DNA from: Daphnia carinata
Lineage: Eukaryota > Arthropoda > Branchiopoda > Diplostraca > Daphniidae
DNA length: 64,000 nucleotides
Reading direction: 5' to 3'
Assembly (NCBI RefSeq): GCF_022539665.2
Contig: NC_081332.1
Coordinates: 4,789,803 to 4,853,802, forward strand
The notes beneath the pieces are model-generated. The model saw only the letters and a list, made by a program, of their open reading frames with translations, was not told where the DNA came from and searched no databases. The position numbers and the translations under genes were made by a program. This document shows, in pieces, positions 49,251 to 63,755 of the stretch. How positions within the stretch are numbered: position 1 is the stretch's first letter; every line of letters begins with the position of its first letter.

Positions 49251-52200
49251 TGCGGCCGATGGCCAGTGATGGCTTCAATCCGGAATTGGGCGTTTCTACG
49301 TCCATCTATCTAAGTTGCAACACGTGCTATAGGATACACCCGAAGAGCCAATTCTATTGTAGAACTGGAATTGAGAAAGAAAAAAAATAACACGCGTTCA
49401 AAGGGAAGAACAACTGAATATAAAAACAGGTTTTTTAATAATGATCTTGTTTCCCTTTTTTTTTTTTCTTTTCAATTTGGTCTTTTTTTTGTTATCTGGA
49501 GAACTTACAGAATGTGAAACGACATTCGCCCTTTCGACCGGTGTAGTAGCATCCAACGAGAGAGTAGCGCATCCACATCTCCTCCTTTCACCGCCCGCTC
49601 TTGCGCGTACCTCCGCGCGGTGTCAAGAAGCGCTACATTTCGATGGATTCCGCCTTCGTTCTTTTTGCTTTAGCGAGGAGAAAGTGGGAGAAACGAACGT
49701 GAGATAATAACGAAAAGGAGAAAATGAACTAAATCTGTCGCCAGACAGACGACAGGTTTTTTTTTTTCGTACCTGAAATTGAACACATCGTTCGTGAAGA
49801 ATCTCGATCCGTTTTTGACCAAACGATATCTATGTCACATCTTTACCTCACAGGTGATGGGACAGTTTGGGAAAGTTGGCGATGCCAAAACAAGAGACTG
49901 TAGTACCCCCACCAATTGTGTTTCTATTGTTTATTTAAACTTTGCCTTAACTTCTAACGAACGCATTCAACGTGTCCCGCATTCATATTGCGATTGATTA
50001 TCATCGTGAATTTGTTTTTTTGGGTTTCGGATGTCGTCACATTCGGCCCACATCCATCATTACAAGCTTTAAATGGATCATGATTGAGGCCCTCACACAC
50101 AATCAATTTATTCGACCATTTCTTTTGGGGAGGAGCGGACATTGTCCTACGATCGTCCCGCATGATTCGTGATTGTTCAGTCATCACCGCCATCACCAAA
50201 ATTGATTGTAAAAAAGTGAAAAGTCTCAGTCGATTTCCTTGTAATGATTGATATCTATGCATACCTAACGCCCTTTTATTTGATAATAATTTTTTTAATC
50301 AATAGAGCGCTGGATTTTCACGGAATTCATTTGCTCGGTGTCCATCGTAAAACGTTAATCGTCACGCTATAAATGACTCATTAGTAACGCGGACCAGATG
50401 ATGATGCTAAGAAGTTAAAAGGGGTCGACATGTTTTGTTTTGAATGTTTTAACTCGTATGTCGGGTAGAGCAGTTTTAGGGCAACGTCCAGGTTCTTTGC
50501 GACTTTCTATTAGAGCAGACAGCAACATCAGGCTTTCTTTTTTGTTTCCGTGGTTGCTACAGTACAAATATTGTATGCTAAATATTTTGTTTCTCTCGTG
50601 TAATAGCTTAGACGATGTCATCGTTTGATAGTCCGTGCAGACAGCAACGTCTGGACGATTGCAATGTCCTCATTGTTCTAGTGACATAAGCCTAACTAAT
50701 GGACCTCATTAAAGAGGACAAATCAATAGCCAGTTTCTTGAAGGTATTTATTCGAAGTATTTGAAAAGAATGTATTACTCATTAAATTCCCAAATAAATC
50801 GAACGTGAGTGAAAACAAACAATGTCTGTATGTCTGGGTATTCGCTGATGATCGGGTAATTACGTCCCGATAGCCGAATGACCTAATAAAACGAACGGTG
50901 AAATCGAAGAGGTCGGCCGCTTATGTCTCGTCCAACTATTGCGTAATAATGAAACTCCTCGTTCTATAGGCAACACTATCACCCAGTTGTTTTTTTTTGA
51001 AAACCTGACTAGACAATGCAAAATGTATGGGTAAAATAAAAAATTCACGATACCCAATTCTCTAATGATGCGAGTGAAAGCGTTTTCGGTTTAGCCCTTT
51101 GCCACGACTCTATTATCACGCGTGTTTTAGTTTACACGTTTCATCCGCATGGAAATTCCAGCGGTTGTTGTGCCTCGATTTCCCTTCTCCCCATTTAAAT
51201 AATTATACGTACACCAAGGTCAAGATCGTTGGCATAGAAAAAGTAGGCCTGATGTTTCTCATTTCACAATGGTTTTTCACTTTCTGGTTAAAAGGCCTAA
51301 CATCTGCCCATGTAAAAATGAAAGCATTTCAATCATGTAGAGGCCTATGTCCAGTATATTTTTCAAAAGAATAAGCCACGATTTACTAATTGAATAGCAT
51401 GATGACAATGCAATCATATTCACCTGCCAAGGTCAGAATCTTTTCCTACTCACTTGAATAGGACAGGAGCGAAATTGACCCAGTTCGTCCAGCCATCGGG
51501 TTCATTGAATTTTCTGAAATGAAAATCGTAAACCGGTTGGAATTTCAATTTCCTACATAATCTCCGAAAGGAAACTCTATTTTTTTTTTATATACTCTCA
51601 TGGAACAGAGGCTAGACGGTACAAAATGTGCACGCGGATGCCACCTATTGCCGGAACCTACCAAACTACTTATTATTACCGATATCGGTCACGTTTTTTT
51701 CAGGCAATCGAATCCAATGGCTACAGCTATTATTATCTATTGTAAGGTCTAATCATGCCGTACCTTCAAATAAATCGAGAATTAATTTTAAAGCCCCTCA
51801 AGTGGACAGAAGGCTTGTTAAAAGACTCGTTTCATATACAAACAAACGCGAGTTAAAAAAGCCTTACATGTACAAGAACAGGATTATCGCTTAACGTGTA
51901 CATATCCTAACTGGTGAAACTGTTCCAGGAGGAACCACGGAAAAGAGAGAGAGAGAGCAGGAGAAAGCAGCACCTTTCTTTTGTTTGCCTTTTGGTGTCC
52001 CTCGTGTGAGATGTTTTCTCAAAAATAGAAAAAAAGGTAAGTTTTCCCCAAGAATAGCAAAAACCTTCTATATAGCGTGTGTTTTGTACATCTCTCCGAA
52101 ATGCCATCGGAGTGGAAAAAGTACTCAAATGATTTCAACTAGAAAAACAGACCCATCTTTTTTTTTTCTCTGACTTTCATTTTATTTCTTTTAAAAATCT

Positions 52201-52826
52201 CTCGTTTTTTCTTATCGCTCTCTTGAATCTGGTTCCTCCGGTGCAACACTTGAAACGCAAACAGAAAAGAGTCGGTTGATGACTCGAGTTTTTTTTTCTT
52301 CTACTTCAGCAGCTCGGTCATAATCTTCCTGCTCGTTAAAAGAAAAAAAACCACGGCCATTTAACCTGTCGGATTGCGTCCTCGATGTAGAAGAAGATGT
52401 GGTGTGTATACTCAGGCAGGTGTACGATGACACAGGTGAAAACGCTGATGGGCATTTTTCTGTTTGCCCATCCATCGCCGCTTGTTATCTTCCTTCCCTT
52501 GTTTTTACCCTCTTCATGGGCCTTTTGTTATTGTGGGAAAAGCATTTTCACTTTTTACGGGATTGAGCATTGTTTTGTTCCGAGTTTTTTGTGGTGTGTG
52601 TGTGTTTATGTGAGGGTGTGTTATTTCTTTTAGCTTAGACAAGCGGAGAAAGTCAGAGAGTGGTCCTGCATGAGCGTACGGCAATTAATGAGTCGTCGTA
52701 AACCGGTCGAGGTGAAAGTGAACAATGGCATATCCTTCCCCTCGATATTTTCTTTGCTGGCCGGTCGTACATTTTATTTCGCCTGGCTGGACGTACGCTA
52801 CCAGCAGCTGCTATGGGCTCGGGCTC
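49251..52826. other. 3.6-kb spacer between divergent cuticle and secreted-protein genes
   Basis: No gene recognised on either strand. The open frames are short or low-complexity. GA repeats lie near 51945 and TG repeats near 52595. Confidence 0.4.
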
Positions 52827-52834
52827 TATATAAG
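52827..52834 (+). promoter_or_regulatory. TATA box of the small secreted-protein gene
   Basis: TATATAAG within ctctatataagag, 82 bp upstream of the ATG at 52916. Confidence 0.7.
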
Positions 52835-52915
52835 AGCACTACGTTGGTCTTCAAGCACAGCTCATTCATCGTTTATTTGTCGACCAACCCTCTCGTAAGC
52901 AAGTTCCATTTCACG

Positions 52916-53407
52916 ATGAAGGTAAACATTTTTTTGAAAGTGTGCGACACATTGCCCAGGAAAAAAAACAAAACACATTTCTGTTTTTAAACAAGGTGCT
53001 CCTCATTTGCGCTGTTGGATGCTGGATGATGTCTTCGGTGGTATCGATGCCAGTAGCTCAGAAATCATCCCTCGATCATTTAATTATCCCCTACGAGAAT
53101 TCACCAGTTGATTACGGCGTGTTCTCATCTGATCAAGGCTCACAATATCAAGACGAACCGACAGTAAGTATTGATCGTTTAACAACGAAATATTATTGAT
53201 GTTATTGTTTGTTTGAATTCGTAGGTGATCACCACCTACAATGTAGGCACGTTCAGACAAGGTGATTTCTTGACAGTGCCTCTTGGTGCTTCGTACACAG
53301 TTGGAGGTCCCGATCATCAGAATCGTTTGAAGAAAGGGATCGTCGTTGGAACCAAGCGTTTCTCGCTGACTAACACCGCTGGCTATCGACCTGGCATTGT
53401 TTTGTAA
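52916..53407 (+). CDS. Small secreted protein, possibly cuticular, family not recognised
   Basis: Exons 52916-52921 (only ATG AAG), 52996-53163 and 53225-53407 give 118 aa in frame. The second exon supplies a signal peptide (VLLICAVGCWMMSSVVSMPVA) with likely cleavage near SMP-VA. The mature part has few cysteines and includes YNVGTFRQGDFLTVPL and KRFSLTNTAGYRPGIVL. The TATA box, 6-nt first coding exon and position beside cuticle genes suggest an epidermal, cuticle-related role, but there is no Rebers-Riddiford motif, so this is inference. Confidence 0.75.
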
Positions 53408-55095
53408 ATCACTGATAAAACACACAGACCTTTTGATTTCGAGTACCGAACTTTTGTATAGATTTCATATGCGTGTTGGAGTGCACGTCATTTTGTTTTT
53501 CACGACTTTTTTTTATGTCAACGTCTATTTTGCTCAGGTAAGCAAGAAGGCATTTCCCCTTAAATGTACAACGGTGTGTTACAACTGCCCATATCCTCAA
53601 TACACAAGATCATTTTTGAAAACGATTTGAACAAATGACGCCATTAATCTATTGAATTTTGTCTTTTGGTGTGGCGATCAGCAGATATTTTTTCACGCAC
53701 GAAGCGTCTGTAGTATGCTATCATCCAGTGGCTTGTGATCCTTGTTACGACATTCTCTTATGTGTTTTGCGGTGACTACAGATATCCGCACTTGGTGAGT
53801 TTCTTTCAATGCCAAACACGTCCGTGTGGGTTGTGGCTGCGGCTGTAAGTCGACATAACACACACCAAAAAAAAAAAATTTCGTGATTACACGAGATTGA
53901 TAAGTACGACAGCAAAAAATATATATATTGAAAGGCAACCGATGCTCTTTTTTTTAAGTACTTGGACACGCGCTGACGACAACGATCAATAAATAAAATG
54001 CACGTCCTTGGTTGCACGAACGCGCAATCCAAACGCGCAGGTATTGTGTGGTATAGTTAAAAAAAAGGGCCACCAAACGCAGCAGTAGGTCTCGAAACAG
54101 CTGTTCCACATGGTCTGTCACGACTAAAAGTCTCTGTATGTGTACACTTTCATCGTGGATCGATTTCTATTTATTCTGTCCAGCGTGAAAGGCGACACAA
54201 GAAGAGGACTTTTACAAGGTAAGAGAAAAAAGAAAAACTGGAACTTGTTACATACCAACAGCGGGGGAAAACTTAAACAAACGAATATTGAATGCTACGA
54301 CACGACGGGAAACCTTACAATTTTCTCAGTGACATATTTAGCTTGGTTCGCGTTAGGAGCCAATCTTCTGTGACGATGAGCAACTCGAACGAGCAATTAT
54401 ATGTCGGTCGGTTTTTTTGATGAGACACAGAAAGAACGTCACGGTCATGTGTGAAAGCTTCGCTTTCATTTTGACGTGTAGACAGTGTTATAGTCCATTT
54501 AAAGTTGTTGTCCAGGTCTTGCTATTCGATTCAAGATTCGTTGTCAACTGTTGAATCTTTCACGACTTTCTACCCTTCTGTCGACTACCGAATCAGGCTC
54601 GCACTCGACGCACGGAATGTTAAGGCGAAGGAGATACACATCACAAGACTCGTCTTTCCTTGTTTTCACTTCTGCTTAGAGTCGTGATTGCTTTTCAGTT
54701 TTATTGGCTGAGTTTGCAATAGAATTACAAGGGGATTTTGCATTCGAATTAATGTTATCCGGTCAGTGAACACTAGCCACGTAAGGTAATTCGCTCTCGT
54801 CTTAAACATTGTGTTTTCTTTTTAATTAATTGCACCTGTTCTCTGAATTAAATTTTAATGAAAAATAGTGGCGTGAGTGATTCGTTTTCTAATCCTTTGT
54901 TTCTGCTCTCGATCCATATCGATGGGATGTGATGGGCAAGTTGATTGCTTTCTCATTCCATCAACAGGTGCCAACATTTGTTTGTCTGACACGTACCACT
55001 ATTAATCACTACCTTAAGGTCTGGAACTTTGGGGCTTGTTCGACCTTCAACGTCTTTATTGAAGGGCAATCACCTTTTCTTATTTATCGATAGCC
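53408..55095. other. Spacer upstream of the amino acid transporter
   Basis: AT-rich, with no open frame or RNA gene that I can support. Begins with the 3' UTR of the small secreted-protein gene. Confidence 0.4.
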
Positions 55096-55108
55096 ATATA
55101 TATATAAA
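55096..55108 (+). promoter_or_regulatory. TATA box upstream of the amino acid transporter
   Basis: TATATATATAAAG, consistent with transcription starting near 55130 and a non-coding or short first exon before 55385. Confidence 0.5.
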
Positions 55109-55384
55109 GACATCGCTCTTCCATTGTAAAAGCAAGTTAGTTGATCAGAGTTAATCAACTGATTAACACCGTGACGAACACGTCTGTTGCTCCCAAACAC
55201 GAAATCCCGTTTCGGCTGACTGATTTTCCCAGCTGGCCTTTTCTAATAATGGCTAATTCAACGTTCGTATATCCATGTTGCTTAAGATTTATTTACACCA
55301 CAATAATACTTTAATAACTAGTTAACGGTTCATCGACGTACGTCTTTAGTCATTAGCTTCTATTTTGATGTTTAATTATTTTAG

Positions 55385-57746
55385 AGAAACTCAACCGCCA
55401 TCAGTTGCACAAGGATCCATTGCCACTGGAAATTCGGGACTTGGCAATCCTTCCGGAGACGATAATCCAAAAGAAATGGGCGGACTACGTAACCGGTTAT
55501 TATGCCGTTTCGTTAGCTCGACGTGCTTCCAGATGAACCGGCGCAAAAAATTGGGAGAAAATCTTATGGAAACACCTTTGCGAAGATGTCTGTCAACTTT
55601 AGACATAACAATGCTCGGTATACCCGTTATAAAACTATAGGCGTTTAGTTTCAAATTAAGCCCGACAATCATCCTCAGGTATTGGACATATGGTCGGAGC
55701 CGGTATTTATGTCTTGACTGGTACCGTGGCTCATAGTATGGCCGGTCCGGCCATTATTTTGAGCTTTCTCATAGCCGGTTTCGCTTCCGTTTTGGCCGCT
55801 TTGTGCTACGCCGAATTCGGTAGCCGGGTACCAAAGGCCGGTTCTGCTTATGTTTACACTTATGTCACAATCGGAGAATTCTGGGCGTTTGTCATCGGCT
55901 GGAACATACTTCTAGAGCATATGATAGGTAATTCAAGATCAGGTTTATATTATATTAATACATTTCATTACGTGAACGGGTTATGTACAGGTGCGGCTTC
56001 AGTGGCCAGAGCATGGAGTGGCTACGTGGATGCGTTAGCTGGAGGAGTAATCGCTAATGCAACCGCCGGAGTTTTCGGTGAAATTCACAACGACATGATG
56101 GCCAAAACACCAGATTTCTTAGCCTTTGCAGTTTGTCTGGCTTATTGCGGGTTATCTACTTTGGGAGTCAAAGGCTCTTCCTACTTTAACAGCTTCTTCA
56201 CTATGGTACGATTAATTCACGTTTTTAATCTTTTATTACATTTTAAAAAATGGTTTATCACTTTGGCAGATAAACATTGCGGTCGTTGTCTTTGTCAGTG
56301 GATTCGGTTTCTATTGGGCTGATTACCACAACTGGACTGATTACGGTGGGTTCACGCCCTTTGGGTTCTCGGGCATCTTAAGCGGGGCGGCTACCTGTTT
56401 CTACGCGTACGTGGGGTTCGACAGCATCGCCACCTCGGGAGAAGAGGCTCGTGACCCAAGTTTCTCTATCCCGGTGGCAACTTTCGTTTCGATGAGCGTC
56501 GTTTCGGTGGGTTACATGTGCGTTTCGGCTGCTCTCACGCTGATGGTGCCCTATACGCTCATCAACCCGACGGCTGCTTTACCTGACGCTTTCGCCTCTC
56601 ACGGCATCACCTGGGCTCGAATCATCATCAGCGTCGGTGCGCTGGCCGGCATGACGACCACACTTTTCGGATCCCTGTTTTCTCTTCCACGTGGAGTCTA
56701 CTCCATGGCGCAAGACGGTCTCCTCTTTAAAGTATTCGCCAAAGTCAGTGAGAAGACCCAAGTGCCGCTCGTCACTATTGGCGTCTGCGGCTTCTTGAGC
56801 GCCCTTGTGGCCCTTTTCTTCGATATTGAAAAATTGGTCGAGTTCATGTCGATTGGCACTCTTATGGCCTACACGATTGTTTCGGCAGCTGTTATTATCC
56901 TACGCTATCGCCCGCTTGTCAACAAATCTGATGTACTCCCGTTAACGGAGAGCCCAACGTCACCTGGAAGTGCCAAGGATTTTGTCGATGTTTGTTTAAA
57001 TTAACTTTGGTGTGTGTCTGCGGCATGAATGATTATTTGATTTTGTGATAGATGTTGAATGAAGCAGGACGATTGAAGCCGAAATTCTACTGGATTGAAA
57101 GAATTATTGGCAGCTATGAACCGGGTGTTCTTCCAGCCACTTGTGTCTTTATTTTCACCGTCAGCTGCGCGTGCATTTTCGCTATTCTTCAATGGGGAGG
57201 AAGGGCCGTCTACCATCCAAACGGTCCAGAATGGTGGCTGGCTGTATTACTAACTTTCCTCGTTGCAGTTTCTCTCATTAGTGAGTCCATCACGGTTGCA
57301 TTGTTTTTATCTTATTTATCGCTAATTTTTCTTTGTTGGTCTTCAATTAATTATTTAGCACTAGTCCTTATTGCTGTTCACAATCAGTCGACCGAAGGTT
57401 TACGATTCAAAGTTCCTTGGGTTCCGACTCTTCCGGCTCTATCCATCGCAGCTAATGTCGCTCTTATGGTGAATTTAAATCCGATGACGTGGGTTCGTTT
57501 CGCCATTTGGATGTCTATAGGTATGTGCATAACATTGCTATACATCTGGATCCCGTGAAATGATGATCAAAATGATGTGTAGGTTTTGTGATTTACTTTG
57601 CTTACGGAATGCGTCACAGCAAGGAAAACGCCACAGTCAGCTCTTACTCTGGCTTACTGAAATCCAACTCGCGTACGGGCGAGTGGGGTTCCACTCTGAC
57701 GGCCAAGGATCTTCCTAGTACACCTTCCTCTCAAACAGAAAATTAA
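55385..57746 (+). CDS. Cationic amino acid transporter (SLC7A / CAT family)
   Basis: Plasma-membrane transporter of arginine, lysine and ornithine. Seven exons keep frame: 55385-55617, 55679-55927, 55991-56205, 56270-56989, 57052-57280, 57359-57520 and 57583-57746, giving about 656 aa. Family signatures: TPLRRCLSTLDITMLG before the first helix, then GHMVGAGIYVLTGTVA, YAEFGSRVPKAGSAYVYTY, GEFWAFVIGWNILLEHMIG, YVGFDSIATSGEEARDPS and FSLPRGVYSMAQDGLLF. The last part (FKVPWVPTLPALSIAANV) is the CAT-type C-terminal domain. The true start is unclear. 55385 follows an acceptor in phase 2, so a short upstream exon (perhaps at about 55250) or a later Met (MNRRKKLGE) supplies it. Converges on Rpt1, with 195 bp between stop codons. 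Confidence 0.93.
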
Positions 57747-57941
57747 AACGCTATTTTAAAAGTCGCTATACCTACGTCAATGTTTAAAGTTTAGATCTAT
57801 TTAAAAAGAGAAATTCGTTCTTAACTATTCAGTCACCTTTCACATTGTATTACGGGCCACTGCAAAAAAAGAGGAGAGAAAATGGCCGGAATACACGTAT
57901 TATATGCAACAGGCAATCCGTTTAACCGCGTCTTTTGAAAT

Positions 57942-59684
<1,743 letters not shown>

Positions 59685-60022
59685 TTTCACGGGTTTTTTT
59701 TTCGACTTATTAAGAAGAAATATTCTACACAGCAGCAGAGGAACTATTTCGCTTCGTGACAAGCCGAAAATTTTGTATAACAAAATGAATACGGACTTGA
59801 AGTATCTTCTGACTATGTGGTTTCGACGTTGGTGCTGACGAAATTATCTTATTTGATGGATTTACTAAATTAATATTCTAGTAACTTCAGCAGTAGTTTA
59901 AGCATCGATCATTTATTTTTATCTATTTGTGCTTAAGGCCATTCTATAGCTACTTAAATACAATTATAAGCGTCGTCTTTGTAAGCATACCACACACAGC
60001 AACAAACAGCATTTGTCAAATT
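59685..60022. other. Spacer between Rpt1 and the ITIM-like membrane protein
   Basis: Promoter and 5' UTR of Rpt1 and 3' UTR of the next minus-strand gene. Nothing else seen. Confidence 0.45.
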
Positions 60023-61344
60023 TCAATACTTTTGTAGTTCCGCGTAAATGACAGAATTTTCCTGATTTACAATGCCATGTGATTGTCTGGCAGGAAAACT
60101 TCTTCCCGCAGCCTCACCCTCCTGGTTCACATTATTCGGAGCTAAATCTAATTCAGCGTAAATGGTTTCCTTATTATACACAACAGGGATAATGTTTTCG
60201 TAAAGGTCGTTTTGCGGTGGTACTTGATTCTGGCGTCTTGACAACGACATATCTCTGTAGAAGAATGCATTATCTAATATATCTTGATTGTTTTTGCTTC
60301 CAAGACATTTCATAATCTTGGATCTGGAATTTTTAAAAACGAGTTTATGACGAAGATTTGAATGACACTGAAAAACATTTGCATACCTTTGGGTGAAAAG
60401 TATTGCGCAACCCACTAGGATAAATACAACTGCGGCGGCTGCCAAAGAAAACCAAATAATAAGGTAGTTGTACTCCTGATTTAGGCTTCCTTCGTTTAGG
60501 TTTATTGCTGAATTGTTTTCGTGACCAGGAAGTTCAACTTTCGGTGGTGAATAAGAAACATTTGGTGGTCCAGCTATTGGTGTAGTCGGCCAAGTACTCC
60601 GGTATGTACTTGCTGCGTATGGTTTTATTTCCCTTATGTATTCTGTTATGTGATGAAAATTAAAAATTACTAAGGCTTATTCACCAAGGCCTTTTGTTGA
60701 AAGAGTTTAGTAGCATATTGCTGACTTTTACTCACGGCAAATCGGATTTGCATTACAGGCGTTTGCATACTTTCGAAGGTAATATCGATCTATAACGGAA
60801 CAAGAAAACACTTCCAGATCCAAGTACAAGGTTTCATTTGCTCCTAGAACTTTCTCCAGAGTAATGCTGCCTTTTCCAACGTTGAGATCTTTAGTAACAT
60901 TCGTAGATCTATGAAGTTGACTGCACCCATATGGATCTAAATTGCCATTTTGATTATGATAAAAATATGCATTATTACTTCAGAAAAATCAGGGATTTAA
61001 CTTACAACAACCAATGCAGTGGGTCACATTGCGATAACGATAGCCACAGTCAGTGTTTAACTGCTTCCAAATATGGAATGGACCGACGCAAGTAGCTACC
61101 TGTTCAGTTTGGGCGAGATTTCTAATAAAGTGCAAATACATGACCGGAGGGTTTTCGGCACAAACGCTCCAACCTGCTAAGTTAAAAAAAAAATGAACTA
61201 TTATGCTTTATAAAATTTTTGATTAAAAAAAGGTTTTTAACACGTAAACATACCAATACTGAGCAGGAAGGCGAGTGTTGTCATCGAAACTCGAAACTTC
61301 ACGACACTTTTCCTAGCTGAGATACTCAATAAACGAATACGCAT
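60023..61344 (-). CDS. Single-pass membrane protein with ITIM-like cytoplasmic tyrosine motifs
   Basis: Starts MRIRLLSISARK at 61344 with a signal-anchor-like hydrophobic stretch (MTTLAFLLSIG). The extracellular part is cysteine-containing (WSVCAENPP, CGYRYRNVTHCIGC, PYGCSQLHR, CSVIDRYYLRKYANACNANPIC) with N-glycosylation sequons such as NVT and NET. The transmembrane helix is IIWFSLAAAAVVFILVGCAILF. The cytoplasmic tail of about 130 residues has tyrosines in DLYENI, TIYAEL and VIYAEL near the C terminus. VIYAEL fits the ITIM consensus (I/V/L/S-x-Y-x-x-L/V/I), TIYAEL resembles the switch motif (T-x-Y-x-x-V/I), and YEN fits a Grb2-type SH2 site. About five exons. I do not recognise the ectodomain, and a signalling receptor role is inferred from the tail. 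Confidence 0.75.
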
Positions 61345-61770
61345 TTTTCTGTAAATGGACGTTTTAAGTATCCAGCGGAATTCCATGAATCTCAGTAGAA
61401 TTTCGATGTTAGTTTAAAACTAGACGCATTGCGTTTTGCTCACGAAACACGAATACTGTTGTCAGCATATAACCCCCCCCCCCCCAATCCGATAAGAAAC
61501 GAAATGAAGCATTGAAAAGTGTCGACATTTTCCTGGAAAGGAAATTTTGCGGTTTGTGAGCTGCTAAAGCACGTCATTTGCATACGTTCTTGCTAAAGCC
61601 CACAAATGCATTGTTGATATGTTCGCCATTAGTGAGTGTGGCAAACTTAAGTTCTAAATGGATCCAATCTCAAAATACAATTGCATGTGTTTTTAAAAGG
61701 ATAGAAATAGTAGACCAATGTCAATATGCATTTTAGTCTGATGAAAAACAAAACAACGAATAAAAACAAA
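61345..61770. other. Spacer with a poly-C run
   Basis: Flank between the ITIM-like gene and the BTB gene. A run of about ten C lies near 61472-61482. No open frame supported. Confidence 0.45.
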
Positions 61771-63485
61771 TTAAAAGTTAGCTACCAAAAAATCTGTTAC
61801 ATGATCAACGTCGGAAGGAGATTGCCTAACCGCAAGCTCACCAATTTTCCTTAATGTTTCCACTTGATACATTTCGGAAAGTTGTACTAGTTGTCTATTG
61901 GCGGCGGATATTCCTAAACAACCAGTGTAAATGAATCGCAAAAATTGTTCCAAAACATCTGGATCCGTAGACGAATCGAACGTGACATTCGGTTTTTCGG
62001 TTCCACTTGTTTTACACAGCAGGGCATTCAGTACTGGACTTCTTGTTGCCAGTACAACCTTGTGGGCTTCCATTACCTTGTCGTTCCCGATGAATATGTC
62101 AACATCAGTGAAGTGTCGATCGACGGCCGCCTGCCAAAGTTCTGTGATCCACAACGTATCCATAATTTCGTAATGATAATGTTCGACAGTGTTTCTCATT
62201 TTGATGCAGAAACTGATACTCTGTCTTTCGTAGAACGAGTCAACAGTTTGGGCCATAAAGAGGAACAGTTTCACCTTGTCCTCTTTCTTTGGTTTCATTT
62301 TTATCCATTTCCTGAAATCGGTCGAATAAAGTACTTCGGTTACCTCGAAGCCAAGGCTTCCATAATCCATGCAAATGAGATGAATCCAAGGCTTTTCTAT
62401 GCTGTTGCTGTATAACATTTTACCGGTGAGATGCGGGGAAAACAGTCTGTTGTATTGATGTTCAATAACAACGTTTGGTAAAAGAGCTGCTGAATTAATT
62501 CCAAATTCCCAGGAACACTGAAATGTGGATACAGCGGGGTCGTAAAATATTTCCGTCTCTTTGTCCGGCCTATTATTTAAATTCCCATAAATCATTACAT
62601 AAATTGTTGGGTAGTTTACAATAAGTTTTACCATGTCAGAACATAAGGCGGTGATTTAGCACATTCCGCATGCAACGCAGTAGCTTCTGGATTGAGACTA
62701 GCTATGCAACTCATTATTTGTTGGGCATCAATCTTTCTCAGTGCAGATCGGCACAAATTAAGTAGAGTTGTTAACTGATAACGTTCAGCCAATTTCATCA
62801 ACTGTTCTTTAGCCAGAAATGGCAAATTCGATTCGCCAGTGTAGAGAAAGTAAAGGAATTCTTCCACGATCGCAGGGTCTACATCGTCCATGTGGATTTT
62901 AGGAGGGCCATCTCTTTCTGGCTGTTGACTAGCGAATTCTTCTGCAAATACTGGACTACGAGCAGCCAAAATGGCTTTGTGGGCAGCAAATGTCTTACCC
63001 TGACACACAATTTCAACGTCGGTCCAATGTTGATTTTTGAGGGAAGCATTCCAAAGCTGGTGTTTAACCAGTCGATCGGTCAACTGGTAAGAATAGGAAG
63101 AGACACTGCCTTCAATCCAAATTGAGAAGACGAACGTACACTTCCCGACAACCATTTCAGTGAGATCAGCTATGAAAAACTGCAAACTCTTGCTATTTTT
63201 CATCTTGTTCCCCACTTCTTTTTCTCTCATCTTTTGATGGGTTTCTGAGTCTTGTTTACCATATCTGACCTCTCTTACTTTCATTCCAATAGTGTTCAAG
63301 TTAACTACCAATAATATTACAATAGGTTGATTCTTCTTTTCATTTTTGATGCAAACTCTGAAGATTTTCTCTCCGTGAAACATGATCATTTGTGATGAAA
63401 TGGTTTCGGGGTCCTTCTCGATATTTTCCAGTACCCATTCGTAGCACACCATCATCACCGAGTTCCCCGTAATATTAGCCGGCAT
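61771..63485 (-). CDS. Two-BTB-domain protein (TD-POZ / speckle-type-like), probable single spliced gene
   Basis: Probable Cullin-3 adaptor. Two similar halves: residues about 1-285 (63485-62632) and the rest (62569-61771). Each has a MATH-like N-terminal part and a BTB domain: WTDVEIVCQGKTFAAHKAILAARSPVF in the first and FTDVDIFIGNDKVMEAHKVVLATRSPV in the second, each followed by a FLxFxYTG strand and the three-box-like helix. Read without splicing, the frame of the first half stops at TGA-CATGGTAA-type overlap with an ATG of the second. A 62-nt intron (62570-62631, GTAAAA..AATAG) removes this and joins both halves in phase, giving 550 aa. Intron size fits the window, so one fused gene is favoured over two overlapping frames. 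Confidence 0.8.
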
Positions 63486-63755
63486 TTTTCTTTAATATTG
63501 CTACACCAAAGTGCTGCAGTACCATAGAAGAATACATCAAGTAAAAAGGAACCTTTCATTAATGATTGAAAGTTGAAAAAACTCGCCTGTAATTACAAAC
63601 TGTGTTTTTCCGACCGAAAAATGCCTTACGCAGAGATAGTCCGGTGAAGTCTACATCCAACCCCTACAACGTACAGACTGAAGGCAGTTGCCGCGTATTC
63701 TCTTTGCCCGAAGGTAAAGAAAGAAAAAGCGTTTGGCAACGTTGTATTTAACATT
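63486..63755. other. Short spacer, 5' flank of the BTB gene
   Basis: Likely promoter and 5' UTR of the BTB gene and 3' UTR of the next minus-strand gene. No other feature seen. Confidence 0.4.
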
